Made by a program: the position numbers and the translations under genes
From: Hyaloscypha bicolor E
Lineage: Eukaryota > Ascomycota > Leotiomycetes > Helotiales > Hyaloscyphaceae
Assembly (NCBI RefSeq): GCF_002865645.1
Contig: NW_020194708.1
Span: 248,001-312,000, forward strand
Length of the DNA stretch: 64,000 bases
Direction of reading: 5' to 3'
Notes under the pieces: generated by a model
The model's database searches: none
Told to the model about the DNA's origin: nothing
What the model saw: only the letters and a program-made list of their open reading frames with translations
In this document: in pieces, positions 1 to 9,990 of the stretch
Position numbering within the stretch: the first letter of the stretch is position 1
How the letters are laid out: the number at the start of each line of letters is the position of its first letter

Positions 1-1283
1 CAACAGCCTTTTTGCAACCAGCCTCCGAGATATCAATCTGCTCGATCATCGGGTGGAGATTCTTCTCGCTGGCAAGCTTCAACATCTCCAAAGCCTCCTT
101 CTTGCTTCCGATGTGGGAACCACCGATGGAGCTGCCATTGGAAGTGAAATCCTGGGCCATCATCTCGGGCAACGGTTTGTCTGGGAGACCAACATTGTGG
201 AAGGCACCGTTGACGGCAAGCGTGCTCATGTAGGTTTTCAGGTCGAATTCGTTGGTCATATCGGCGCAATTGAGGATGAAGTTGAACGTGAAAGCGAGAG
301 GCTTGGCCCAGTCCTTGTCTTTGGTGGACACAAAGTGGTCCGCACCAAGTTTGAGAGCTTCTTCCTTCTTGCCAGGAGTGTGGGATAGAGCCCAGACTTC
401 CGCACCCAAACCCTTGGCCCATAAGAGAGCAAAATGCCCAAGACCACCAATGCCAACGATTGCAACCTTCTTGCCTGGGCGTGTGCCGGCACGTTTAAGT
501 GGAGAGTACGTGGTGAGGCCAGCACACATCATGGGGCCAGCCTCGTGAGAGGGCATATTGTCGGGGATTGGAAAGACGAATTGTTGGTGAACTCGAGCGT
601 GCGAAGAGTATCCTCCTTGAGACCAAATTTGGTTGCCATCCTTATCCTTCATCGCCTTGCCGCTGTCCGCTCCGCCGATATTGTATGGCGCGCCATAGGT
701 ATCTGCAAAGTTAACAATGATTCGACCACGGGACCATAGTACACTCACCAACCATGTGAGGGCAGTAGTTCTCATTGTCCGACTTGCATTGGGGACATTT
801 CATGCAAGATTGTACCTGAGCACCGACGCCAACACGGTCTCCAGGCTTGATTCCCTTGACCTTTGGCCCAACACGCAGAACCTTGCCGATGATCTCGTGA
901 CCCACGCAGATGGGAGAGACGGCCAAATCCCCCCAGCCTCCTGTAATTGTGTGAACATCAGAGCCGCAAACGCCACAACATTCACTTTCGATATCGACAT
1001 CATTATCTTCGAATACCTTGGGGGTGAACTACAGGATTGTCAGTTATTCGTCGATTGACAACATTGAATTGGGACATAGAGATTCGTAGTCTCAGCAGTA
1101 GTTGGAACTTTGAAGAACTCTTCTTGTCCCCTAAGACATTGAGCGCGAAAGTTCCGGGATGATTGCTGAATGGATAGACATGCAATGATCGGGAATTCGT
1201 CGTACCTTCTCCTTGGTGAAGTCGCTCCATTTGTCCTTGGAGTGGATCACGAAACCCTCGAATTGCTCTGGTGCTGATGCCAT
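1..1283 (-). CDS. zinc-dependent NADP alcohol dehydrogenase, 3' end outside window
   Basis: Medium-chain zinc alcohol dehydrogenase of the ADH6/cinnamyl-alcohol-dehydrogenase type, a cytosolic enzyme reducing aldehydes with NADPH. Exons 1206-1283, 749-1028 and 1-702; introns 1029-1205 and 703-748 have GT..AG ends and join in phase. Visible features: N-terminal GroES-like fold with the catalytic zinc motif CCGVCGSDVHT and a following GHE; the four-cysteine structural zinc lobe (CMKCPQCKSDNENYC); and a Rossmann glycine motif GIGGLGHFA. About 353 codons are present. Family members are near 360 residues, so only a few C-terminal residues lie off the left edge. I chose the ATG at 1283 (MASAPEQF). 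An in-frame ATG at 1337 would add an 18-residue basic leader and cannot be excluded. The function call is firm; the physiological substrate cannot be read from sequence. Confidence 0.93.
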
Positions 1284-3021
1284 TGTGGTTGATTGTTCAG
1301 TTTTCTGTTTCTTGGTAGGAGAGCGTTCGCTGGTCATGTTGGATGGGATGGGGTTTTGTTTTGCAGTGGGAGGCCATTAATAGCATTTCTTGATGTCAGA
1401 AAGTCCGTTGCACTTTCGAACGGAAGGTCTAGACGAGTCTTCGTATATTTGGTGACCTCAGTGTTCTTCTCACATGCACCTGCCATTTTCGAGGCGAGTG
1501 CCCCTCCAAATCCCTCCAAACCCTTCCAACAAACAGTGGAGACGCGTCTTAACCCCGAAATTGTGACCATGGAGGGGTCGGAATAAACGCCGATGGGATT
1601 TTCAAAGGGGCAAATATCCGTCTGGACTTCAGACTCATGACATCAACAACACATGTGCGTTGATGCGTTGAAGAGTGACGTCAAAAGATGCCTCGCTAAG
1701 CAATATAGAATCAACGATGTGGGAGTGCATGAGACGATGCTGTACTGTACGAGATGAAAATGAAACCTAAGCTAGGGGGAAAAAAAGAATAAAATAAAAA
1801 TAAAAACACGTGATGTTGAAACAACGAGATAACGTGGAAAGGGGCCTCGATTCGAATAAATCAGGTGACCTCTTGTAGTCTGAGAGAACCGCAGTCTACC
1901 TCAGCCTAATAAGTGCGGGGCAGCGGGGAAAGTGCAGCTTCCGTTGAAACTCCCCAGGTTTCGTAGACCATACCATCTTCTTATTGAAACATGGTACTTT
2001 CCGTCGATCGTTTATTCCTTATTGTAGCAAAGGAGATCACGCCAGGTCCTGACATGATTCTTATTCCATTCAAGCTATCAACGCCACCAAGTGGATTGTG
2101 AAAAAAAGAAAGCTACCGATGGTCTGGTCGGCTGATGGGAGGTTGAGAACGTAGGGGTGATCTAGAGAGGAGGCGAGTGAGTTAGTTAGTTGTATATACT
2201 TCTCGGCTCGTGAGGACCTTGATGGCGCGCCCGGAGGGGCTCACCTCACCCACGTCTCCCGTGATAACTCCCGTGACAGGGTTGGGGGTTGACACCCCGG
2301 GACGACCCCGTGTCCGTCTTTCTGTCGCCGGCGGAACCATAACCCCCCGTGGTGGCTGGCCGTGGACGGGAGATCGGTCTCCTACACCGCCGTGCTCTCC
2401 ATCTTCAAATGTCAACTGTCTCATCGGCGACGCCGCAGTCTTCAAATACCTTACTTCGTAACGGCCGCAATCACATGTCGTCCTCTTCACGTGCCCTCTC
2501 ATGAATCAGCGACGCACGTCCCTTTTGTCCGGCTATGTTCGGATATTGCACTCCCTCTCCTCCGTAATTGGAATGCCGTCGTCCAAGCCGAGCTACGCTG
2601 GCCCCACTGCGCCGAGAGGCCCCTGCAGCGCTGCACTGCAAGTGCACGACTCGCGTGCAGGATCGCGAGGGCATTGTCGGGTCCGATGGGGGGTTGAGAA
2701 GGAGGAGATCTGGAGGCGATGAGCTGTGTGGGTTGTGGGAGTGAGAGGGGTGGAGAAATGCCGAGTTTTTGGGGGTGGGGGGAGTAAAGGAGACGCACTT
2801 CACGTGAAGAATACAAGCCGTGGTCAGGTGTAATTCTTATGGAAGAGTGAAGCAGGGGATGCTGTTTGAAGCTGACTCGCAGCTGCTGACACGATTCTCG
2901 AATCTCGAATCTCGACTCTCGACTCTGGACGCTCGAAATGCGTGCAGGCATGACGACGTTTCTGTACCACCCCAAAATATCGCCAATCTGGAGGGGCAAA
3001 ATTCTGACCCGCATTGCCCGC

Positions 3022-3085
<64 letters not shown>

Positions 3086-4456
3086 GGCCCCAACCCCAAC
3101 TGTCCCTCATCCGCACCCCCTCGTCAGTCGCGTATCGGAAAACTAGGACGGGAATAATTCTGCACTGGAGCCTGGAAGTGCAATTTATTCCGTTTGCAGC
3201 CGATCTCTGATAGTAAGTTGGCCTACTTTGCCTGTACACTGCGTACTCGTGCTCTTACGCGAGCACGGAAATTAGCAAACAGCCGTCTTTGTTACGGTTT
3301 CTCCCGGCGGGGCGTTTCGAAATATCGGCCATGCCCCTCTCGCAACACCAGCGGGATTTCATCTGAGGCCCGCCCTCTGGAGAAGTGGGCTGCATCCGTT
3401 GCTCCAGGCCCTCTCCGCGCAACGAGGCGCGCCTTGGAGGGGGTCTAGGGGTGGAATGTTACAAACCGTCGAAGCCATCGATGCCATCGCGGGGCTTGGA
3501 ATTCGAAGCAACATATATCATTGGCACTCCAACGCCGGAGAGTGCGGAGAAGGCGAACTAGCGGGTATGGGACCGTCGAGCCAAATTGGTTCCCAAAGTG
3601 GTTCCCAAAGTGGTTTGTATTAATATTTTAAAAAGACTCGGGCCATTTTCATGAAAGGACTGCAGGTCTGCAACTCTACAGACTTACAGTATTTGAACGC
3701 CGGGACTTCGAGTGACGGCCGTATCCACATGCACGCTCTCTCACATGCGCGGATGAATTGTTGTCAGAATCGAATCTGACACCCTAGGGCCGTCAGGGCA
3801 GACAAGCGCTCGTCATCCTGGCGGCGGTACTGCAGTGGCCGCGGCACATGCCTGCGTCTGCTGAGCGCTGAGCAGTGAGCAGTGAGCACTGAGCACAGAA
3901 AAAAATTAGAGAAACAAAAACTCAAAGCTGAGAAGGGATCCCGGTCTTGCCCTCATCCGTCCTACCGTCCTACGCTCGTAACTCCCTCCCCATCCTGCCC
4001 CCCCTGCCCGGCCGCCATTTATTCCTTCGAGCCTCATGCAAACTAGCCTTGCACCGTAGGTGGCACCATGCAGCTTCCATAATCCACATGCCCCAGAACG
4101 TTGCCGCTGTTGTTAACTTGTTTGGAATTGAGCTGTTCTTAGTTCTTAGTCGACTAGTCCCTTAGTCCTTTTTCTCCACACTGTGACTAACCTTTCTGTG
4201 ACTCGATGGCGGTTTTCTCCATACTTTCCGAGCTACCTGACCTGCTTGCTCTCCGCCCGCCTTTCTACTTAAACATGAGGTCACCCTCCGGTTTTGCGGC
4301 CGATCCTAAATTTTGGCTCCTCGATGTCAGTTTCTGCATTGTGTGGCTTTCCTCCATAACTCTGTTCTTCGAAGTTGAATATATTTGTTGCGCGTGTGCC
4401 TCGACCGAATCACATGCTTGACCTTGCTCTCGCCTCACCAAAGCGCCGTCGACATC
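1284..4456. other. 3.2-kb gene-free interval
   Basis: No ORF here looks like a protein. The longest frames on both strands run through the C homopolymer and become polyglycine or polyproline. The stretch 1780-1810 is A-rich. Positions 3593-3620 hold two copies of a 12-bp direct repeat (ggttcccaaagt) and 3855-3897 imperfect copies of ctgagcagtgag. The distal part, roughly 3900-4456, is a plausible long 5' leader and promoter for the regulator that follows. Confidence 0.6.
3023..3083. repeat. 61-nt C homopolymer (G on the other strand)
   Basis: An uninterrupted run of 61 C follows gcattgcccgca and ends before aaggccccaacc. The flanks are ordinary mixed sequence. It lies mid-interval, far from any recognised gene. 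A G-run this long on the minus strand could form G-quadruplex or triplex structures. Homopolymers of this length are also error-prone in sequencing and assembly, so the exact count is uncertain. Confidence 0.95.
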
Positions 4457-7226
4457 ATGAGTCCTGCAGAGGCAACCTCAATAGAGCCCAACGGCTCCAA
4501 TGCCTCGCATTCGCCAAGCTCGACCGATTCTGGCTCGAAAAAGCGCGGGCAGGCGACTGCGGGCGTTGACAGCAATGGAAACCCAAAGCCGGTCAAGAGG
4601 AGGGCGGCGAAAGCTTGCGCTGCGTGCAGGGCAAGAAAGGTTCGATGCGATGTGATGCAGAGATACCACATCACAGCAGACGGAGAAGTCACGTGCTCTA
4701 ATTGCACGATGGATGGCATTAAGTGTGTGATCGAGGAAAGCAAACGCCGGAAGTATGTATTTTGAAGAGTCTGGAGAGAGGTGGGGCTGATTGGAAATAG
4801 GAAGCATTTGAACGGCGAAAGCGCGACTCCGGTCCCAACAACGCTCCCAAACAATGGAGCCCTTCGCAATTGGGGAAATGGGATTGTAAACCCTTCAGAC
4901 ATCACCAATCCAGAAGCTAGAAGGTGGAGCGGATCAACTGCCATGTCAAACGATTTAGGAGGCGACCAGTTTACCGATTCCCATGTTCCTCATCCAATAT
5001 GTAAGTTTGGGAGAGCTGGCATTGCTTGTAGAGCTAACATGACGAGAAAGACCAAAACGTAACGAACCAGATCAATAGCCGTGAGATCTTGAGGAAACAA
5101 AGCTATATTCCCGCTCCTTTCGACGCCGACCCCACCTACGCACTCCTGACATCCGCCTCCATCCATGGAGACAGAATGGCCACCCGACTGGGTACGCCGC
5201 CACTACTTCCTGCACCAATGCTCAAACACAAGCTTCCGGAATACTTAAAACCACTCCCTCAGCGTATGACCTCTGTTGACATCGACTACCTGTTCGCGAA
5301 AGGCGCATTGTCGCTCCCCGAAGATTCCGTACGAAATGCACTCTTACGAAGCTATTTGGAATACGTACATCCTTATATGCCATTGATTGAGGTCCACGAA
5401 CTCCTGCAGATCATAAACGATGGAACAGGAGAAACTGGACGGATCAGCTTGTTGCTTTTCCAGGCAATTATGTTCGCTGGGACTGCATTTGTAGATATGG
5501 AATATTTGAGGGCAGCGGGGTACTCAAATCGGAAGGCAGCGAGAAAGGCATTCTTCCAGAAAGCTAGGGTAAGCATTTTATGGTTTGAGATTGAGGTTTG
5601 TGCTAACATTTGTAGGTTTTGTACGATTTCGACTACGAAATAGACCGCGTTTCTCTCGTGCAATCTCTCCTCCTTATGACCTATTGGTACGAAACTCCCG
5701 ATGACCAAAAAGACACATGGCACTGGATGGGCGTGGCAATTTCCCTAGCACACACAATCGGCCTGCACCGAAACCCTGAGAAATCGAACATGGAGCCTCA
5801 CAAGAAGAAGCTATGGAAGAGAATATGGTGGTCCTGCTTCATGCGCGACCGCCTTGTAGCGCTTGGAATGCGCCGCCCAACCCGCGTCAAGGACGAAGAC
5901 TACGACGTCCCCATGCTCACCGAAGACGATTTCGAGATCCAGCCACTCTCTGAAGACATCGCCATCATCCCCATGGACTGCACCTTAGTCCGAGACGCGG
6001 AGGCTCAGCGGCAGCTGGCGCAGATGTGCATCGCGAAAGCGAAGCTCTGTCTCTGCATCAGCCACGTGCTGAGCGCGCAATACTCGGTCCTGGTGAAGTG
6101 TCAGGGGATGCAAGGCCAGGAAGGCAGCACGAGATCGAGCGTCATGTTGTTTCCCAAGAAATTGGATCAGACAGACGAGGTTCAGCGCTGTGATGTTGAG
6201 CTGAGTGATTGGATTTCCGAACTCCCTTCTTCTTGCGCCTATTCCAACGACCTTCAAGATGGAAACAGTGGAGCTCCGCTCTTTGTGCAGAGATCACTGC
6301 TTCACATGGTGTACTTCACGACTCTCTCTGCACTACACAGACCCCAAGTTCTCCCCTCAGCAGCAACCTCGCAGCCCGACTCATCTCGAGAGCTGCAAGA
6401 CCTGTCACGCAAGAAGGTACGCGAAGCCTCCCGCGAGATAACCCGCATATCCCAAGATCTGCACACCCGAGCTCTGGAAAAGTATCTCCCAACCACAGGC
6501 GTCACCGTCCTGCTCCCCGCAATCATCATCCACCTGCTCGACATCAAGTCCTGCAACGACGAAGCACGGCAGGCAGCCATGGACGGCTTCTGCCAATGCA
6601 TGCTCGTCCTCGAGAAGCTGCGCGATAACTACGCATCTGCGGACTTCGCGACGCAGTTTTTGGAAGCTGCAATCCGGAAGGCGGATATCGATGTCGTGAT
6701 GTCGACTTCGAAGAATCTCTTCCGGCAAGAGGATATCCAGGCCGCGCTGTCGAGTGATAAAGTGAGAGAGCTGAGAGAACATGCTAAGATGGCTGCTATG
6801 AGAAGGACACCTCCTCTGAGCAGTGAACAGGACTTCAGACCTGACTTGCATGGAAGCGGTATGATGGACATCGGGATCCCGATCGGACGGCCCATTGACC
6901 CTCACCACAACGCTATCTCGGCTCACACTCCTCCTGACAGCGACACTACGATGTCGACGCACGAAGGGATGAATGACTATCATCAGTTGAACCAACCTTT
7001 GGATCTGAATACCGTCTATAACACAGAAATTGTCGATTTGAATGATTTCTTGAATTTCGATAATGGGAATGAGATGTGGAATGTTCCATTAGAGGAGGGG
7101 GCGCACGGTGAGAGTGGGGGGTTCTTGGACTTGAATTGGATGGATCAGGCGCCGGGGTGGAGTAGGTTGAATAGTCCTGAGAGAGATCTGTTTGCGCAGT
7201 CGGTAGAGGTGGAAGGGATTGCCTAG
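4457..7226 (+). CDS. Zn2Cys6 transcription factor, CTF1/FarA-FarB-like (cutinase and fatty-acid regulator family)
   Basis: Nuclear zinc-cluster activator of 874 residues. Exons 4457-4752, 4801-5000, 5051-5568 and 5616-7226; introns of 48, 50 and 47 nt splice in phase. The binuclear cluster has C54, C57, C64, C80, C83 and C90, preceded by basic KRRAAK; the C64-C80 spacer of 15 residues is unusually long. A block holding DPTYALLTSASIHGDR and LPEYLKPLPQRM is typical of the cutinase transcription factor 1 / Far family. The fungal_trans middle-homology region follows (YWYETPDDQKDTWHWMG, then GLHRNP and a RIWWSCFMRDR block). The C-terminus is acidic and Asn/Asp-rich, fitting an activation domain. 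Family knowledge: such factors bind CCTCGG-type elements and induce cutinase, lipase and beta-oxidation genes. Assignment between CTF1-alpha and CTF1-beta types is uncertain. Confidence 0.9.
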
Positions 7227-7594
7227 ATTGGTTTCGGTCGGTTGTAGGATATGGCGTAATGATGGATGAATATGGCATAGATAAGATTTGGCTTCTGGGT
7301 CCTGCGTATACCCATTGGGGATAAGAGCGACGTCCAATTCGTTCTGTAAAAAGCTGCAATACATTTAATGCTCGTTACAATCATCCATTGATACAGTAGT
7401 ACTTCCTCGGATCTTCGCCGTATCTCTTACCCGAGGTAGAAGACTTGGGTGGGTGGCCTTCCGTCCCTACCCGTCAATCACCTCTGCAATTCCTCAAAGC
7501 ATACAGCCAAACTCCAAAACGCCAGCAACCCGGGTATCATCCCTCCCTTCCTCCTCTCAAATCCCATGCCAGTGCTTTCCACCAGACCCATATC
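7227..7594. other. convergent 3' interval
   Basis: Only 368 nt separate the stop codons of two convergent genes. It must hold both 3' UTRs and polyadenylation signals. I see no additional coding sequence or RNA gene. Confidence 0.6.
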
Positions 7595-8060
7595 CTACTT
7601 CCCTCTCCCCTTCACAGCCGTCCTTTTCACCTTCGCCTTAGCTCCCTTGTCGACCTCCTTCTCCGCCTTCTCCCTGTCCACAAAATCCCTCATGATCTCT
7701 CCAAGAGCCTCATTCCTCCGTGTGATAAGCATCACATCATCTGTCGTCACTGTTGTGCGGCCTGCATGGCGAGAAAAGGACTCGAGGTCTTGTGCTACGT
7801 TCTCTATGACCGCTGTTAGCCAGAATCCGACGGGGGAACAGGGAGGGGAAGCTGGATTGAAGAGAAGATGCTCGCAGGCTCGCAAGGGAGGAGGGAGGAG
7901 AGGGAATACCAATCTGCGCCCAAGCCATCTCAGTCATTGCACCGATGAACTGCGGAGTTGCTGTTGTATTGAGTCTCGCGGTCTCCTCGTCGACGATCTT
8001 TCCGATGCTGAACCAGAGGGAGGCCTTTAGGCGCTCCATTAGGGCTTCGTCTTGTGACAT
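7595..8060 (-). CDS. mhf1: CENP-S / MHF1 histone-fold protein
   Basis: Small histone-fold protein of 122 residues. CENP-S (MHF1) pairs with CENP-X (MHF2) at the kinetochore and with the FANCM/Mph1 helicase in DNA repair. Exons 7910-8060 and 7595-7812; intron 7813-7909 (GT..AG, 97 nt) joins WAQI to AVIENVAQDLE in phase. The sequence matches the family: an N-terminal helix LKASLWFSIGKIVDEE, then the core RHAGRTTVTTDDVMLITRRN with the TTDDVML loop typical of CENP-S, then a basic Lys-rich tail. Length fits the family. The upstream open frame is longer, but the start at MSQDEALMERL gives the correct family N-terminus. It is divergent from PGA2 with about 400 nt between starts. Confidence 0.92.
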
Positions 8061-8462
8061 CTTTCCTGCTCTGCTCAAACCAGTATTTGTGAACAGAGGT
8101 GTTGGGTTGACGTTGAAAGTAGGATCGGAGATGGAAGTGGGAGTGGAGGAAGTCGCGTCGGGGAGACGCGCTTGCCGATGTTTTGCCGAGCCGAGAGTGC
8201 CAGTTCCCGGGACCGAAATATTTCTTTTTATGAGGCAGAAGAGGGAATTCCCGCAACCTTTCTGGCTCACCATTTTCAGGGCTCGCATTTAAATCCACGT
8301 CTCCCATTCTTTTGTCCTCTCCATTCTCCCACCAATTTCTTCGTCATCCGCACTCCGATCGACGCTCCGCGAAGGAGAACCCCGAGCCGTCCGAACAACC
8401 TCGACCTCGAAACCGACCTCTTCCGCATCTACGCAGCGCAATTACGTTTCCGATAGCCCATC
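8061..8462. promoter_or_regulatory. bidirectional promoter interval between MHF1 and PGA2
   Basis: 402 nt lie between the two divergent start codons, so both promoters and 5' leaders must fit here. The segment is pyrimidine-rich toward PGA2 (8300-8450), as is usual upstream of fungal housekeeping genes. I cannot pick out a specific factor site. Confidence 0.5.
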
Positions 8463-8975
8463 ATGGATCAAATCATAGAGCTTGCCCAAATGATCGTCGC
8501 CCAACTGAACACTTGGTACAACAACTTCACCCGCAACGCAATCCACATGTGGGACGACATGACGCTACTAAAATACATCCGACTCGTCGCCATCGTGGGT
8601 GCCTATGCTCTGTTGCGTCCCTATCTCATGAAATGGGGCGAAAAACTACAAGCTAAAGAGCACGAGAAAGAACTCGATCCATACGAGATGGCTACTGCGG
8701 ATGGTAAGGATGGGAAGGGGAAAATTAGTCCGAATCAGTTGAGAGGAGCAGGAGGCAAAGTGGTCGAGTTGGAGGTGAGCGATAGTGAGGAGGAGGGGGA
8801 GGGCACGGCGGCAGATGTTAAGTGGGGGAAGAAAGCGAGGAAGAGGCAGAGGGCTGTGGTTAAGAAGATTTTGGCGGATGAGGAGGAGGTGAGGAGGCAG
8901 TTGCAGGAGGATGATGAGGATAAGGATATCCAGGAGTATCTTGTGGATTATACGCCTGGCGAGGATGGGTGGTAG
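8463..8975 (+). CDS. PGA2: PGA2-family ER membrane trafficking protein
   Basis: Uninterrupted 170-residue frame of the PGA2 family, a small ER membrane protein needed in yeast for maturation of Gas1 and alkaline phosphatase. A short lumenal N-terminus precedes one membrane segment near residues 37-57 (YIRLVAIVGAYALLRPYLM). Next come the conserved KWGEKLQAKEHEKE and an acidic Glu/Asp-rich stretch. The end carries the family signature KWGKKARKRQR and a C-terminal block finishing VDYTPGEDGW. Length and order match ascomycete homologues. It is intronless. The start at 8463 is the first ATG of the frame. Confidence 0.9.
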   Translation: MDQIIELAQMIVAQLNTWYNNFTRNAIHMWDDMTLLKYIRLVAIVGAYALLRPYLMKWGEKLQAKEHEKELDPYEMATADGKDGKGKISPNQLRGAGGKVVELEVSDSEEEGEGTAADVKWGKKARKRQRAVVKKILADEEEVRRQLQEDDEDKDIQEYLVDYTPGEDGW

Positions 8976-9990
8976 GGACCTGAAGGGTGGAGGGTTGTGT
9001 GTATATTGGGAGGCGTGTATTGTACAAATGGGATGGGAATTGGGAGACAAGGTTTCCTTTAGCATCCGCTACGATTATGGAGGCATACGGAAGCTTCGGG
9101 GCGGCCCTGAGAACCGACGGAATCTCCAGAGAGTCGCTTTGACATGGAGATGGCCTTCTCATGGCAGAGAGGGGGGATGCTCGTGGAGTTTGGCCAGACC
9201 AAGGCAGCCAGAGAAGAGTTCTCTTGCTGCTTAGCATCCCGGGCGGCAACAGCGGTCTTGGTTATCATTGGGAGGCGCGTTTGAAGCTCAACCCGAGTTC
9301 CACAATACGAGAATGATACATTTTCTCCCAACTGGCTCCCACTCTCTTGCCCCTCACCCCCCTCACCTGCAACATTGCCGAATAGCCTCTCTCTTGGTAG
9401 TGGGGCGAAGATAGAAGCCCGAAAACGTTGAAGGCGGTGCAGATCATCAGAGTTTTTCAGGGACCTCCGGGCCTCAATTCGCTGGAATGCGGGGGCGAAT
9501 GGGCGCTGCAACCGCACGAGCAACAAATGGGAATCCAGCAGCTGCGGATGATTGCATGCAAAGCATCTGAGCATGCCGCGAATGATGTGAGCTGAGATTC
9601 CAAAGATGTTCCCACCGCCTTTTTGCGGATCTTCCGCGGCCTCGATCGATTCGATGCTGCTGTGGTACATGGTCCCAGTCGTAGTGTTTTGGTGAAGAAA
9701 AGTGACATCGTGCTCTAAGCTTAGTAGTGGGGGGCTCGATGCACCTTTGCGACATGCTAGACGCCTCGTTTCTCGCACAGCCCAAGCCCGCTCCAACAGT
9801 CAAGGCTGCATCTTCAAACGCCAACATCCCACCAGAAAGGCCACCGAACGATCGACTACGATAATGTGTTTGACAACTTTGACAACTTTGACGACTTGAT
9901 CTCTACATTTGTACTTCTCTATCCTCCTACCCATCCATGGACCGCGAGCTGCTCGAGCTCTGCCAGCCTCACTAGCCCTCAGGATCGACC
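8976..9990. other. 1.0-kb interval without a supported gene
   Basis: Open frames on the minus strand reach 245 codons (9059-9796), but the peptide is low in recognisable structure and frames overlap in all phases, as expected by chance in GC-rich DNA. Positions 9868-9900 carry a short repeat of acaactttg. The last part is probably the promoter of the next gene. Confidence 0.5.

Noticed and set aside
2499..3239. Long open frame on the minus strand with a polyglycine run
   Set aside because: The frame stays open only because it crosses the 61-nt C tract; flanking peptide has no structure and the other frames are equally open.
8061..8288. Upstream extension of CENP-S to an ATG at 8288
   Set aside because: Family members start at the equivalent of MSQDEALMERL; the extension would cover the whole PGA2/MHF1 promoter.
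9059..9796. 245-codon minus-strand frame
   Set aside because: No family resemblance, no splice-consistent extension, several overlapping frames in the same DNA; likely chance.
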